Assembly (NCBI GenBank): GCA_935421135.1
Contig: OW285194.1
Location: 15,275,376-15,339,375 of the forward strand
Reading direction: 5' to 3'
Source: Bugulina stolonifera
Lineage: Eukaryota > Bryozoa > Gymnolaemata > Cheilostomatida > Bugulidae
DNA length: 64,000 nucleotides
Made by a program: the position numbers and the translations under genes. Of the stretch, positions 40,601 through 45,471 are shown one piece after another. Under the pieces are notes generated by a model. The model searched no databases. It was not told where the DNA came from and saw only the letters and a list, made by a program, of their open reading frames with translations. The number at the start of each line of letters is the position of its first letter. Position 1 is the stretch's first letter.

Positions 40601-43600
40601 AAGAAGAGAGTACTAACGTGTGTGGAGACTACTGCATCTTGTTCTGTCTCCTTCGAGCTCGAGGGTGGAGTATGGAGGGAATAATTACACGGCTAAGCAG
40701 AGTAGAAGGAAGAGTTCGAGATCATTCTATAAGAGCTCTATTACAACGTTTATACTATAATAAAAGAAATAATACTTTCCCACTCACAACGCATGTAAAC
40801 AATATTATGCTTTTTTCACCTTTTCACTTTGACTAGAGAGAAATACTTCACCTTACTTATAATTCGTTTTTATACTACTATAACTAAAAAAAAAAAAAAA
40901 AAAAGAGACCAATAGTTTTTATCTTACCTGCATTCTTTTTTTTTTCTTTGCTTTTTAGATTTCTGCTTGATTCTTGATTCTTTTATTTTTTCTCTATTTA
41001 TCTTCGTAATAAAACAATACTACTGAAGAAAGCTGCATCTTTTCTATCTTGGAATAATACTCATCCATGGGTTGTTGTGGTCTCGCCCCTATCCGAGGCC
41101 CGCTCCGGGGAGGACGGAGAGTCCACCATGTTAGAAAGATCCTTTCGGGCAGGACTCCCCACTCCTATTATTTTCCCCTTCTTCCGTGCCTCTTTTAACG
41201 CATCCACCTCTTCTTTCCTCTTCTGACTGCACTCTTCTTCCTCAATAATTCCATCCATTTGTGAGTCCGTTAAGCCCGCAAATAACTCTTCTTGGTTTTG
41301 TACTATGTTGTCAGTATCCATTGATAATGTACTATTGTAGTAGTGTAGCTGTACAGTAGTGATGTGGTGAACTTTGAATGCTGAGACTGTGATCCCACTC
41401 TCCCTTTATACAACTGCTCATTTCTTGACTCCTCCCTTTTTTTATCCAATCCCAATGTGACCCGATGTGAATCCGAAGCCTCCCGATGCATCCCGATGTG
41501 AATCCGAAGCCTTCCGATGCATCCCGATGTGATTCCGAAGCTTCCCGATGCATCCCGATGTGAATCCGAAGCTTCCCGATGCATCCCGATGTGAATCCGA
41601 AGCTTCCCGATGCATCCCGATGTGATTCCGAAGCTTCCCGATGCATCCCGATGTGATTCCGAAGCTTCCCGATGCATCCCGATGTGAATCCGAAGCTTCC
41701 CGATGCATCCCGATGTGATTCCGAAGCTTCCCGATGCATCCCGATGTGATTCCGAAGCTTCCCGATGCATCCCGATGTGATTCCGAAGCTTCCCGATGCA
41801 TCCCGATGTGATTCCGAAGCTTCCCGATGCATCCCGATGCATCCCGATGTGAATTGACACATCGGGATGCATCGGGAAGCTTCGGGATGTATCGGGATGC
41901 ATCGGGAAGCTTCGGAATCACATCGGGATGCATCGGGAAGCTTCGGATTCACATCGGGATGCATCGGGAAGCTTCGGAATCACATCGGGATGCATCGGGA
42001 AGCTTCGGAATCACATCGGGATGCATCGGGAGGCTTCGGATTCACATCGGGGTGCATCGGGAGGCTTCGGATTCACATCGGGGTGCATCGGGAGGCTTCG
42101 GATTCACATCGGGGTGCATCGGGAGGCTTCGGATTCACATCGGGGTGCATCGGGAGGCTTCGGATTCACATCGGGAGGCTTCGGATTCACATCGGGGTGG
42201 GGAAATGGTTAGACTCCGCCCACTGAATACTACTATTTAAGGTATAAGTTTCTCACTCTAGCAGTATGAACAATCAGCCTCTAGTCAACAGAGTGAGAGT
42301 AAACAGAGACAGCTACCTACTAGTCAGTGCCTGATCAGAGATGTCAACAAGTAGAACATAAGGTTAGTGTTAAATGGAGTAATTGGCAGCAATTGTGAAG
42401 TGTTTATTGTATAAAATGCTATCAAGCTAAAAAATAACTCACACCCTACTACTATATATTTTTATAGGGAGGCTAAACAATTTAATATATTACATTATAG
42501 TCCCACCCCAGTGGAACTCGGAATGGGCGGCGGGCCGCTGCCTAGTCGCTTGGCCCGGTGGATACGGGGCACCGGCGTCGCCTCCACGTGTACGGTCGGC
42601 GCCGCACGCAACGTGGGCGGACGCGGCTTGACCGCCTCAAACGATTGGTCGTTCGGGTGAGTGGGGGTTGCGGGGTGGGGAGGGTGGGCGGCGGTGGAGG
42701 AGGGGTGGCGGTGATGACGGTGATGGCGGCGGCGGCGGCGGCGGCGGTGGTGGTGGTGGTGGCGGCGGCGGCGGCGGTGGCGGTGGTGGTGGTGGCGGCG
42801 GTGGTGGTGGTGGCGGTGGTGGCGGCGGCGGCGGTGGCGGCGACGGTGGTGAGGGCGGTGGTGGTGGCGGCGGCGGCGGCGGTGGTGAGGGCGGCGGTGG
42901 CGGCGGCGGCGACGGCGGTGGCGCGGACGGGACGAGGGCGGTGGCGGGGAGGAGGGAGGAGTGGGAGGTGGGGGAGGGGGAGGGGAGGAGGGTGGGAAGG
43001 AGGAAGGGAAGGGGTCGTGGCCGGGTTCGGGGTCAAGTGTGCAAATGTTTTTTCGACCAATCAGAAGGGGGGATTTTGGGGTGACCTTGGCAAGGTCGTG
43101 TGCAAAATTTTTGTGCTCTTCTGTGATTGGTTGAAATCGGAAATACCGGCTTGTGATTGGTTGAAAACAGGGGTCAATGAGTGCGTGTCTGTCTAGAAGT
43201 GCACTGACTATACTACTAACATGCAACGTAGCACCATGCATTTGTCATAGAGGTAAACTTCTCGGACAAAGATAGTGACGCTCAGGACCAAAGTGGTGGC
43301 TTCTTATCAAATACACTTCTTGCTGCCAAACACGGTACACTACATGTACATGTCGCTATCAAGTAATCACAATACATAATCGGATGAAAAACTAGCACCT
43401 CTGAAGTAACATAATTTTATGCTCCAGATGCATGACTCCAACACAATCACTTCTATACACGTATAGCTTAGCCTCACCTTGATGTTCCTCATCACCCGAG
43501 ATAGAGAAGTTAGTGTCTCTTTGCATTGCTCTCTAGTCTGTAGAAATTTGAAACCTTTGCTCTCAGGGTCACTCAATGTGGCTGGTACATAGGCTAATCC

Positions 43601-45471
43601 GCACAGTATGTGTATAAACATTATCTTTGATACGGTTAGCATAGTGTCAGGAAAATTATCTAGAGAGAATATATAACTGCAGAGGATAGGTAATCCGGAC
43701 ATGCCGCAGGTAAATCCCACCATCAGTGCGGCCATAGCAAACTGTGCAGCGTCGTTGTGGAAGTAGAATGGTAGAGCAGCAGAACTTGCTGATCTCACCA
43801 GCGATATGCCCAAACCTGCAGACAGCAAATAATAGTCACCGGTTATAGAAGAGTACAGTCACATGACCCATGACCTATGATGTCATATCCTATCTATTTG
43901 AATGCTGAAAAGTTATTCAAAGACTGCAGCTGCATGAGGAAAGCAAAATTATTTTCATAAAAATATCATGAAGGTCTTGTAACAGTAGATGACAGATATT
44001 GGAATATGAGAAAGGACTTGTTACCACATAAAATACTTGAGGTTTAATACTGGAGTACATAGTGAGACTGCATGAGAGGATGCTGGTATAGCGTTGTATG
44101 TACACACTACAACTCATTATAGTCATTAACCCTATGCACCCATTAATAAACTGTGAAGCCATAACGTCACTGCTACCAGCACATTCTCTTGTATTCTTCT
44201 CAGAAGACTTTCGACTGTCTCAGAGTTGATAACGTACCACTCATAAGACACCCCTGTCTATTCCTGCATGCTGCATCAAAGCGGCACAAGATGCTATTCT
44301 ATGATATATATATACAGTCAAGCATACTTTCCAATATTTTAATAATTATTCACAACCCAGTTAGCAGGTATACGAGTATTTAGGCTAAATACACTAGAGA
44401 TTTTACCTACCCGTCATTAGACCGAATGACAGTATAGAATGCCATTGGTGTTTGGCCCAAGCTGTTGAACCAACTCCAAATATCATGACTACTCCACCCA
44501 CAATCTGAACGACACTGGGAGAAACACTCTTGGCTAAAGCTGCTGTCAGGGGTGCTACAATCATAACACACAACATGTACATTGTATGTGTTAACAGATG
44601 TATATTTTACACATAGTTGTATACATATGCCAATGCATTCTGGTACAAAATATTTCCTAAACAGCAATTAGAAACTGAGTGTTTTTGCAACAAATTTTGA
44701 CAATAACTTTATGCAACAACTATTTTGAAACACCAATTTCAATCATGATTTGTTATCATTTATGATTATAATAGCTGTCCTTTATTACCGTCCAGTTTTG
44801 CTATCTCAGCTCTAAAATAACACCTATCACCCAAAGAAAAGCTAGCATATTTCAGACTTTGCTAGAATAGTTCACATTTTATTTTGAGACATGTTTATAT
44901 ATGACATGGTGAAAAAAAATTGGTAGAATGTAGTATTCCATAGGCTCCACATAGTCTGATTCTGTTTCAGATTTACCTACATGGCACAAGTTATCTCAGA
45001 CTAGTATATTTTGTGTGCAACCTAATCATCTAATACAGTACATTACTGCTAACAGCTATGTATCACATGTAAGCAAGAAGTACTCACACATGGTTAGCAG
45101 TAGCTAGTACCCTAGTACATGATGTAGCTGAGTAACAGCAGGGAGTACTCACACTAGAGTGATAGTTGCCTGTACTAAGACTAGAGTGATAGTTGCCTGT
45201 ACTAAGACTAGAGTGGTAGTTGCCTGTACTAACACCAGAGTGATAGTTGCCTGTACTCACATGTGAGAAAGAAGGTAGATAAGTGTGTTGCCCCTGTCCA
45301 GCTGCTTTGGTATATAGAGATGTTGAGATATCTAGCCTGTGCTACCGTAAAAGTACCAAGTATCCCATACGAAAACCCGACACTAGTAGCATGAGCTACC
45401 ATAGACGATACCAGGACCACAAATGGCCAGGCTTTGTGCGCATATTTCCTCACCACTGCTAGATATTCCAT
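28606..45471 (-). CDS. SLC16-like (monocarboxylate-type) MFS transporter, with a Polinton in intron 3
   Basis: Six minus-strand exons join in frame to about 462 residues: 45471-45261, 44554-44411, 43815-43478, 30437-30171, 29777-29609, 28865-28606. The protein has the two six-helix halves of a major facilitator transporter. Exon 1 begins with a short cytosolic end and TM1 (WPFVVLVSSMVAHATSVGFS). Exon 2 carries TM3-like sequence with IVGGVVMIFGVGSTAW. Exon 3 ends in the long charged central loop. Exons 4-6 give the second half and a hydrophilic C-tail. The pattern suggests SLC16/MCT proteins, which move monocarboxylates or similar solutes across the plasma membrane; the substrate is unknown. 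Intron 3 is about 13 kb and contains the whole Polinton, yet all junctions keep phase, so the gene may still be functional. Helix assignments are approximate. Confidence 0.8.
31100..31205 (+). mobile_element. Possible SINE fragment
   Basis: A B-box-like GGTTTGATTCC (31149-31159) is followed by ggcggagttaggaagggc, wording common in tRNA-derived SINEs. No clear A-box is seen, so this may be a decayed or 5'-truncated copy. It lies in intron 3 of the SLC16-like gene, near the Polinton. Confidence 0.35.
32450..32455. other. Polinton target-site duplication, left
   Basis: AACATG directly precedes the left terminus (AGTAGTATAG). The same six bases follow the right terminus at 43218-43223. A 6-bp duplication is the Polinton/Maverick standard. 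Confidence 0.95.
32456..33178 (+). repeat. Polinton left terminal inverted repeat
   Basis: 723 bp, beginning AGTAGTATAGTCAG and ending GGGACTATAA. One mismatch to the right copy was noticed (G at 32978 against the complement of T at 42695). The inner two thirds are extremely GC-rich, made of CCG/CCA triplets (about 32690-33000), in strong contrast to the AT-rich host. CCAAT boxes occur at 32513, 32543, 32611 (reverse) and 33024. The long Pro/His/Arg frames through it are composition artefacts. Confidence 0.95.
33165..33234 (+). promoter_or_regulatory. TATA promoter at the inner edge of the left TIR
   Basis: GACTATAAAAG (33171-33181) straddles the TIR inner border and lies about 60 bp before the first start codon (33235). 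Together with the CCAAT boxes in the TIR it makes a plausible pol II promoter for the rightward genes. Confidence 0.55.
33235..34566 (+). CDS. Polinton ORF1, unknown function, coiled coil with internal duplication
   Basis: 443 residues. I do not recognise the family. The N-terminal half (1-200) looks globular (WMWYWVDRLAH, YEDLTGARSRF). Residues 220-265 and 266-307 are a direct repeat (each beginning GELD.SKNGLE and containing RSPSPG.AR.EVRETSTGE). Residues about 315-415 form a Lys/Glu-rich coiled coil ending in a Glu run, and the C-terminus is acidic. It is the first gene after the TIR promoter and is long for an accessory gene, in the place where a replication gene might be expected. It has no polymerase B motifs such as DTDS-like or KKRY-like blocks. 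A role in genome handling or assembly is only a guess. Confidence 0.85.
   Translation: MSFLTKGAAGRYVLLKEVLPKSVWEYMIKSNIEETNSPWMWYWVDRLAHNSLVVELAIYFRTLSLSMNIPFKIGEEKLRKMALCYEDLTGARSRFSSMVETKNASVSSPLLLLRNAELSTWCRVEVEKIIEDRNWDETGVGAEATFNTHFLLYLDNEPGGEGSKNELYHRVLNILKDGARRCRFEDGKEKSRAKRSYNEESIPGLILSRGNTLYAGRLFGELDPSKNGLEVIRSPSPGDARLEVRETSTGETNQVMIEEVEMCDIGELDSSKNGLEEIRSPSPGEARVEVRETSTGENKQIMIEEQTHVETKEEVEMCDKREQEIRKIEQELALKKVELAGALGWKEALEMQQRIDARKERRTNRIAFLEKKLTEERMEKERLMMEIERLQKEEEEEEKMDSVSIIDHIIPHLANKLDDNDAKAEGEDSKLPQWVPTGESNDE
34607..35014 (+). CDS. Polinton ORF2, small single-pass membrane protein
   Basis: 135 residues with one clear hydrophobic segment (about 46-66, FYIIIILFILSC) after a basic stretch (RSNKRKK), suggesting a type II membrane protein. 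The last 98 bases overlap the start of the ATPase gene in another frame. No family is recognised. ORF2 starts about 40 bp after ORF1 ends. A role in virion membrane interaction or egress is possible but unsupported. Confidence 0.65.
   Translation: MSKQEVVCRNENYEDVADGLLDEVVAISAEEGREQIGERSNKRKKFTFYIIIILFILSCSSLSPSVYTYLSDREPPNGKDKGVLKQGHFLKTNTTLLATQLDQHASTPRNRSSLAESLHSSSLWSNREWKNGTTI
34917..35576 (+). CDS. FtsK/HerA-type genome-packaging ATPase
   Basis: 219 residues. The Walker A motif GPTGSGKT is at 21-28 and Walker B WLIIDDL at 88-94, followed by the NAIFTKFSHH and VFFLLQN (sensor-like) blocks seen in the A32-like packaging ATPases of Polintons, virophages and nucleocytoplasmic large DNA viruses. 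The enzyme would pump the element's DNA into a preformed capsid. The start at 34917 leaves the usual short N-terminus before Walker A and overlaps ORF2. The length is typical for Polintons. No motif is missing. Confidence 0.92.
   Translation: MRPHQEIDLRLQSPFTALVCGPTGSGKTELLFSLIRRVDEIASPTPVEIIYCYGVWQRRFEDYKDKVRFHSGLIDVEMDIERDGKNRWLIIDDLMGEVGGKETTNAIFTKFSHHLNISVFFLLQNLFPKDNRTVSINSQYFFLFKNPRDGMSVTNLAKQAFPQSTRAVQEAFSDATRKPHSFLFLNLRQETPEWARLIGNFASEHSPMTVYIPNTLEYK
35609..36007 (+). CDS. Polinton small basic protein with Gly-rich hydrophobic tail
   Basis: 132 residues: a basic N-terminus, a helical middle (LVECARNVLLGNVHLT, then LNSLRRHRRAIEDL) and a C-terminal hydrophobic Gly/Leu segment (LLKPLASLLGGVLGGLGGG). 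A protein of this design (ECAxNVLxGN and RxHR blocks, Gly/Leu tail) recurs in metazoan Polintons. I recall it as a conserved, poorly characterised virion-associated candidate. The start could also be the second ATG at 35642. It overlaps the next gene by 14 bp. Confidence 0.75.
   Translation: MDSKRAHPSSSMRYINSPEYSPRLRRNALSIYALTKASATIRDSTIAEANKDLILALVECARNVLLGNVHLTTAQLNSLRRHRRAIEDLTNSRTSVRQKKLILQRGGFLGLLLKPLASLLGGVLGGLGGGRR
35994..36578 (+). CDS. Polinton charged protein, unknown function
   Basis: 194 residues, very rich in Lys, Arg and Glu. A predicted coiled coil lies around residues 60-120 (YSQLEQHAHKMNKFLKELER), followed by a basic, low-complexity tail (RSGSRSPLPHP, SRRKLPKTP). It overlaps its neighbours by 14 and 13 bp, which argues that it is a real gene in a tightly packed row. 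I do not recognise a family. The basic tail could bind DNA. Confidence 0.65.
   Translation: MDEGEMSLKFSKKYLLMDKHTYESMNSRNNKKEGEHLPSLSTNGDLLLAEKSRKDVISNLKNSDTDIYSQLEQHAHKMNKFLKELERSRHPQQELYNTLEGINTRFNEMHTWRQREEEAQERGREKKRDDEKRRSGSRSPLPHPYRRETKPERSEAGARWSGKGENRSPIKTRSRRKLPKTPLASNSKTERWMI
36566..37636 (+). CDS. Retroviral-type integrase with C-terminal chromodomain
   Basis: 356 residues. The rve core has the catalytic triad: D77 (QADLVD), D137 (QTDKGKEF) and E172 (LVERFNRT), with about 35 residues between the last two. It is preceded by the Polinton-type block WLRSQDAYTLHRP. The last 45 residues or so form a chromodomain-like module (VEKVIRKRR, FVKWSGYP, SWIDSSQF), which in Polintons may guide insertion to chromatin. 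The enzyme makes the staggered cut that yields the 6-bp AACATG duplication flanking this element. All catalytic residues are present. Confidence 0.95.
   Translation: MDDIDEGLRDIYFSPPQPPSFGGKRKLVLASPPGINENDVEKWLRSQDAYTLHRPIRMKFTRRKTFVSGIGEQLQADLVDVRAHKDSNDGVTFLLTCIDAFSRKAWVFPLHSKSGLEVSNALISLFENESFRQIQTDKGKEFLNRRVSEVLKKYGVSHFTSENEIIKAALVERFNRTLRGKIHRLLTYRGDGRYLEDVEDLVQGYNNSFNRSIGMKPIEVDYDNQEEVWVRLNEFSPKRWLKKTRVKYSPGDHVRISMARSSFERGFTPNWSTEIFTIKAVKAHTSPPVYTLEDLNKEGVDGTFYAQELQHVNLPEIFRVEKVIRKRRRRGKEESFVKWSGYPSSFNSWIDSSQFV
37640..37690 (+). promoter_or_regulatory. Candidate promoter upstream of the capsid genes
   Basis: TAGTATAAATTCG (about 37647) lies 40-45 bp before the minor capsid start codon, where gene overlap ceases. 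This suggests a separate late transcription unit. Confidence 0.4.
37691..38437 (+). CDS. Minor capsid (penton) protein, single jelly-roll
   Basis: 248 residues. The N-terminus (TLTSNVRIGG, FITKLAKTLKL, WEVGLLDIQYPASW) is the typical Polinton penton pattern, and the rest is beta-rich (GYVVVTNTKDG, FYYDSLRNETFLML, VVLTVRFRP) as expected for a single jelly-roll. In the family it forms the capsid vertices. It is followed with one base between stop and ATG by the PVI/PX-like gene. Confidence 0.85.
   Translation: MAFNVTLTSNVRIGGSDTNTNAHFITKLAKTLKLHSSQWEVGLLDIQYPASWRNVEDGYVVVTNTKDGVKRKCEIRSGRYASMGELLSEINRILINYDLEKVVSFYYDSLRNETFLMLREQEHSVMMSRDVAWVLGFEPDVEYAAEINRSQNPPDINAGFTSLYVYSSVVSPRHVGDSLVPLLRTVPITESERNSTVFFEFSNVQYSPVSNTSTDLIEVDIRRDDGERVSFRSGKVVLTVRFRPRGEK
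38439..38849 (+). CDS. Adenovirus PVI/PX-like minor virion protein
   Basis: 136 residues from the ATG at 38439, chosen because it follows the minor capsid stop directly (TAA-c-ATG); an in-frame ATG at 38424 would add five residues. A Gly-rich amphipathic helix lies at about 45-85 (GIGSLFSGLARG, LLTTGASVLGDVI), followed by a strongly basic tail (PPAKRARV, KKKRKGRK). This layout resembles the membrane-active and DNA-condensing minor proteins of adenovirus and Polinton/adintovirus genomes. The assignment rests on design and position, not on a clear motif. Confidence 0.7.
   Translation: MAPRIVPYFPDESGEMYEDYYANQVGEGMSVYRGKPIMTGNGIGSLFSGLARGVLPMLKNGAKTIGKKLLTTGASVLGDVIKGENFKSSAAKRFREAGGDLLGDVEDELREPPAKRARVSQKSTKKKRKGRKTVFD
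38850..38954 (+). promoter_or_regulatory. Candidate promoter and leader of the major capsid gene
   Basis: TAAATATATAATCC (about 38858) lies about 90 bp before the capsid start codon in one of the few intergenic gaps of the element. Confidence 0.35.
38955..40301 (+). CDS. Major capsid protein, double jelly-roll
   Basis: 448 residues. The sequence shows features of Polinton double jelly-roll capsid proteins: FNIPPADELYTDLSRSYLHT near the N-terminus, then NFMHSLFSSATVQLAGQDVE, then RSRLTLQRAIPQMAL, and in the second half NRVFVGLVNHTAKSGTYKQN and a C-terminal FANQTQNTLGLFVYEE. In the family it trimerises to form the icosahedral shell. The length is typical and no stops or gaps are seen. Together with packaging ATPase, penton and protease it completes the virion-morphogenesis module. 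Confidence 0.92.
   Translation: MSVTHRAISLSKVSEDSPDTVDSSFDLFATPPTHTSVLRGEWVPLAPVTDSPDGTIEFNIPPADELYTDLSRSYLHTTVKVSKADGSVLPAEEQLKVVPGDNFMHSLFSSATVQLAGQDVEYEPNYGHRAYVENLLNYGKDAKSTYMKVGSGWMEDEGTGEDYDGIPPEVVEKRKKLIATSKEMSFYGRPRLSMFSQGRLIPPGVRSRLTLQRAIPQMALLAETDNPAGGAKISITKTELWIRRVQANPALQKAQMDVWVVQQESIKLPIDRIKTHFHVIPAGHQSVRVNFDQAGQKPNRVFVGLVNHTAKSGTYKQNPFKFGHNNLSSLELLIDGTPVTRRYEPNFASGKFAREFMNLFTVTNTSDADTGNEISPSKYKSCAALYAFDISGDLCDDNFHLLSNGSLSINLAFANQTQNTLGLFVYEEKDDIIYLNANHEVSMVAGMM
40309..40836 (+). CDS. Adenain-like cysteine protease (maturation protease)
   Basis: 175 residues. The order His (H52 in GEHWIS), Asp (D67 in YFDSYG), Gln (Q98) and Cys (C105 in VCGDYC) matches the catalytic residues of the adenovirus/ULP1-type C5/C48 proteases used by Polintons to mature capsid proteins. 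The gene starts 7 bases after the capsid stop, across an A-run. All catalytic residues are intact. Confidence 0.93.
   Translation: MDTFSISNILSDDKLSSTSFRGVMPRDHFLDSFSPSGSFVFNTQTSEKSGEHWISVFSNGKEIEYFDSYGLPPSIYPDVGKMLQQWGIPIVWNGECLQEESTNVCGDYCILFCLLRARGWSMEGIITRLSRVEGRVRDHSIRALLQRLYYNKRNNTFPLTTHVNNIMLFSPFHFD
40837..41060. other. Convergent 3' region inside the Polinton
   Basis: An A/T-rich stretch with long A (40888-40905) and T runs separates the rightward row from the leftward small gene. AATAAA (about 41007) is present. It probably holds 3' ends for both directions. Confidence 0.5.
41061..41321 (-). CDS. Polinton leftward small acidic protein, unknown
   Basis: 86 residues, Glu/Asp/Lys-rich (ELFAGLTDSQMDGIIEEEE, then a basic helix and a Ser/Pro tail). 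No family is recognised. A TATA-like TATAAAG is on the minus strand at about 41404-41410, roughly 85 bp upstream of the ATG, supporting an independent leftward transcript. The gene lies beside the palindromic array. It could be an early or regulatory product, but nothing in the sequence proves this. Confidence 0.5.
   Translation of the reverse strand: MDTDNIVQNQEELFAGLTDSQMDGIIEEEECSQKRKEEVDALKEARKKGKIIGVGSPARKDLSNMVDSPSSPERASDRGETTTTHG
41455..42200. repeat. Orientation-switching array of 31-bp repeats (giant palindrome)
   Basis: About 12 units of cccgatgtgattccgaagct plus tcccgatgcat run left to centre (41455-41850). About 11 units in the reverse orientation run from 41862 to 42200. The switch is at a short centre, gtgaattgacac (41849-41860). 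Each unit itself contains palindromes (GAAGCTTC and ATGCAT). Units far from the centre on the right carry variants (gaggcttc, ggggtgcatc). Overlapping reading frames in both strands are repeat artefacts. Confidence 0.95.
42201..42494. other. Polinton region between array and right TIR
   Basis: It contains a GC-box-like ctccgcccac (about 42214), a TATA-like tatttaaggtataag (about 42232) and then a short 22-codon frame from ATG 42266. No recognisable gene is present. It may be a second, rightward promoter with a short or spliced transcript. Confidence 0.35.
42495..43217 (-). repeat. Polinton right terminal inverted repeat
   Basis: The reverse complement of 32456-33178 with one noticed difference (42695). 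The G-rich GGC/GGT triplet tract is at about 42675-42985. The element ends ATACTACT and is followed by AACATG at 43218-43223. Confidence 0.95.
43218..43223. other. Polinton target-site duplication, right
   Basis: AACATG matches 32450-32455 exactly. Confidence 0.95.

Larger units (their letters stand above)
32456..43217 (+). mobile_element. Polinton/Maverick element, complete ends, no polB
   Basis: The 10,762-bp element is bounded by 723-bp inverted repeats and a perfect AACATG duplication. It carries a compact rightward gene row (33235-40836): an ORF of unknown function, a membrane protein, packaging ATPase, two small proteins, integrase, minor capsid, a PVI/PX-like protein, major capsid and adenain-like protease. 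One leftward small gene follows (41061-41321), and then a palindromic repeat array. All frames are open, so the insertion looks young. Polintons normally also carry a protein-primed DNA polymerase B of around 1000 residues; no frame here can encode it. Genes overlap or nearly touch, as in viral genomes. It sits in a host intron, opposite to host transcription. Confidence 0.95.

Noticed and set aside
41303..42240. Overlapping ORFs of His/Arg/Ser repeat type on both strands in the Polinton array
   Set aside because: 31-bp repeats rotate through the frames, so any strand is open; no start context and no conserved domain.
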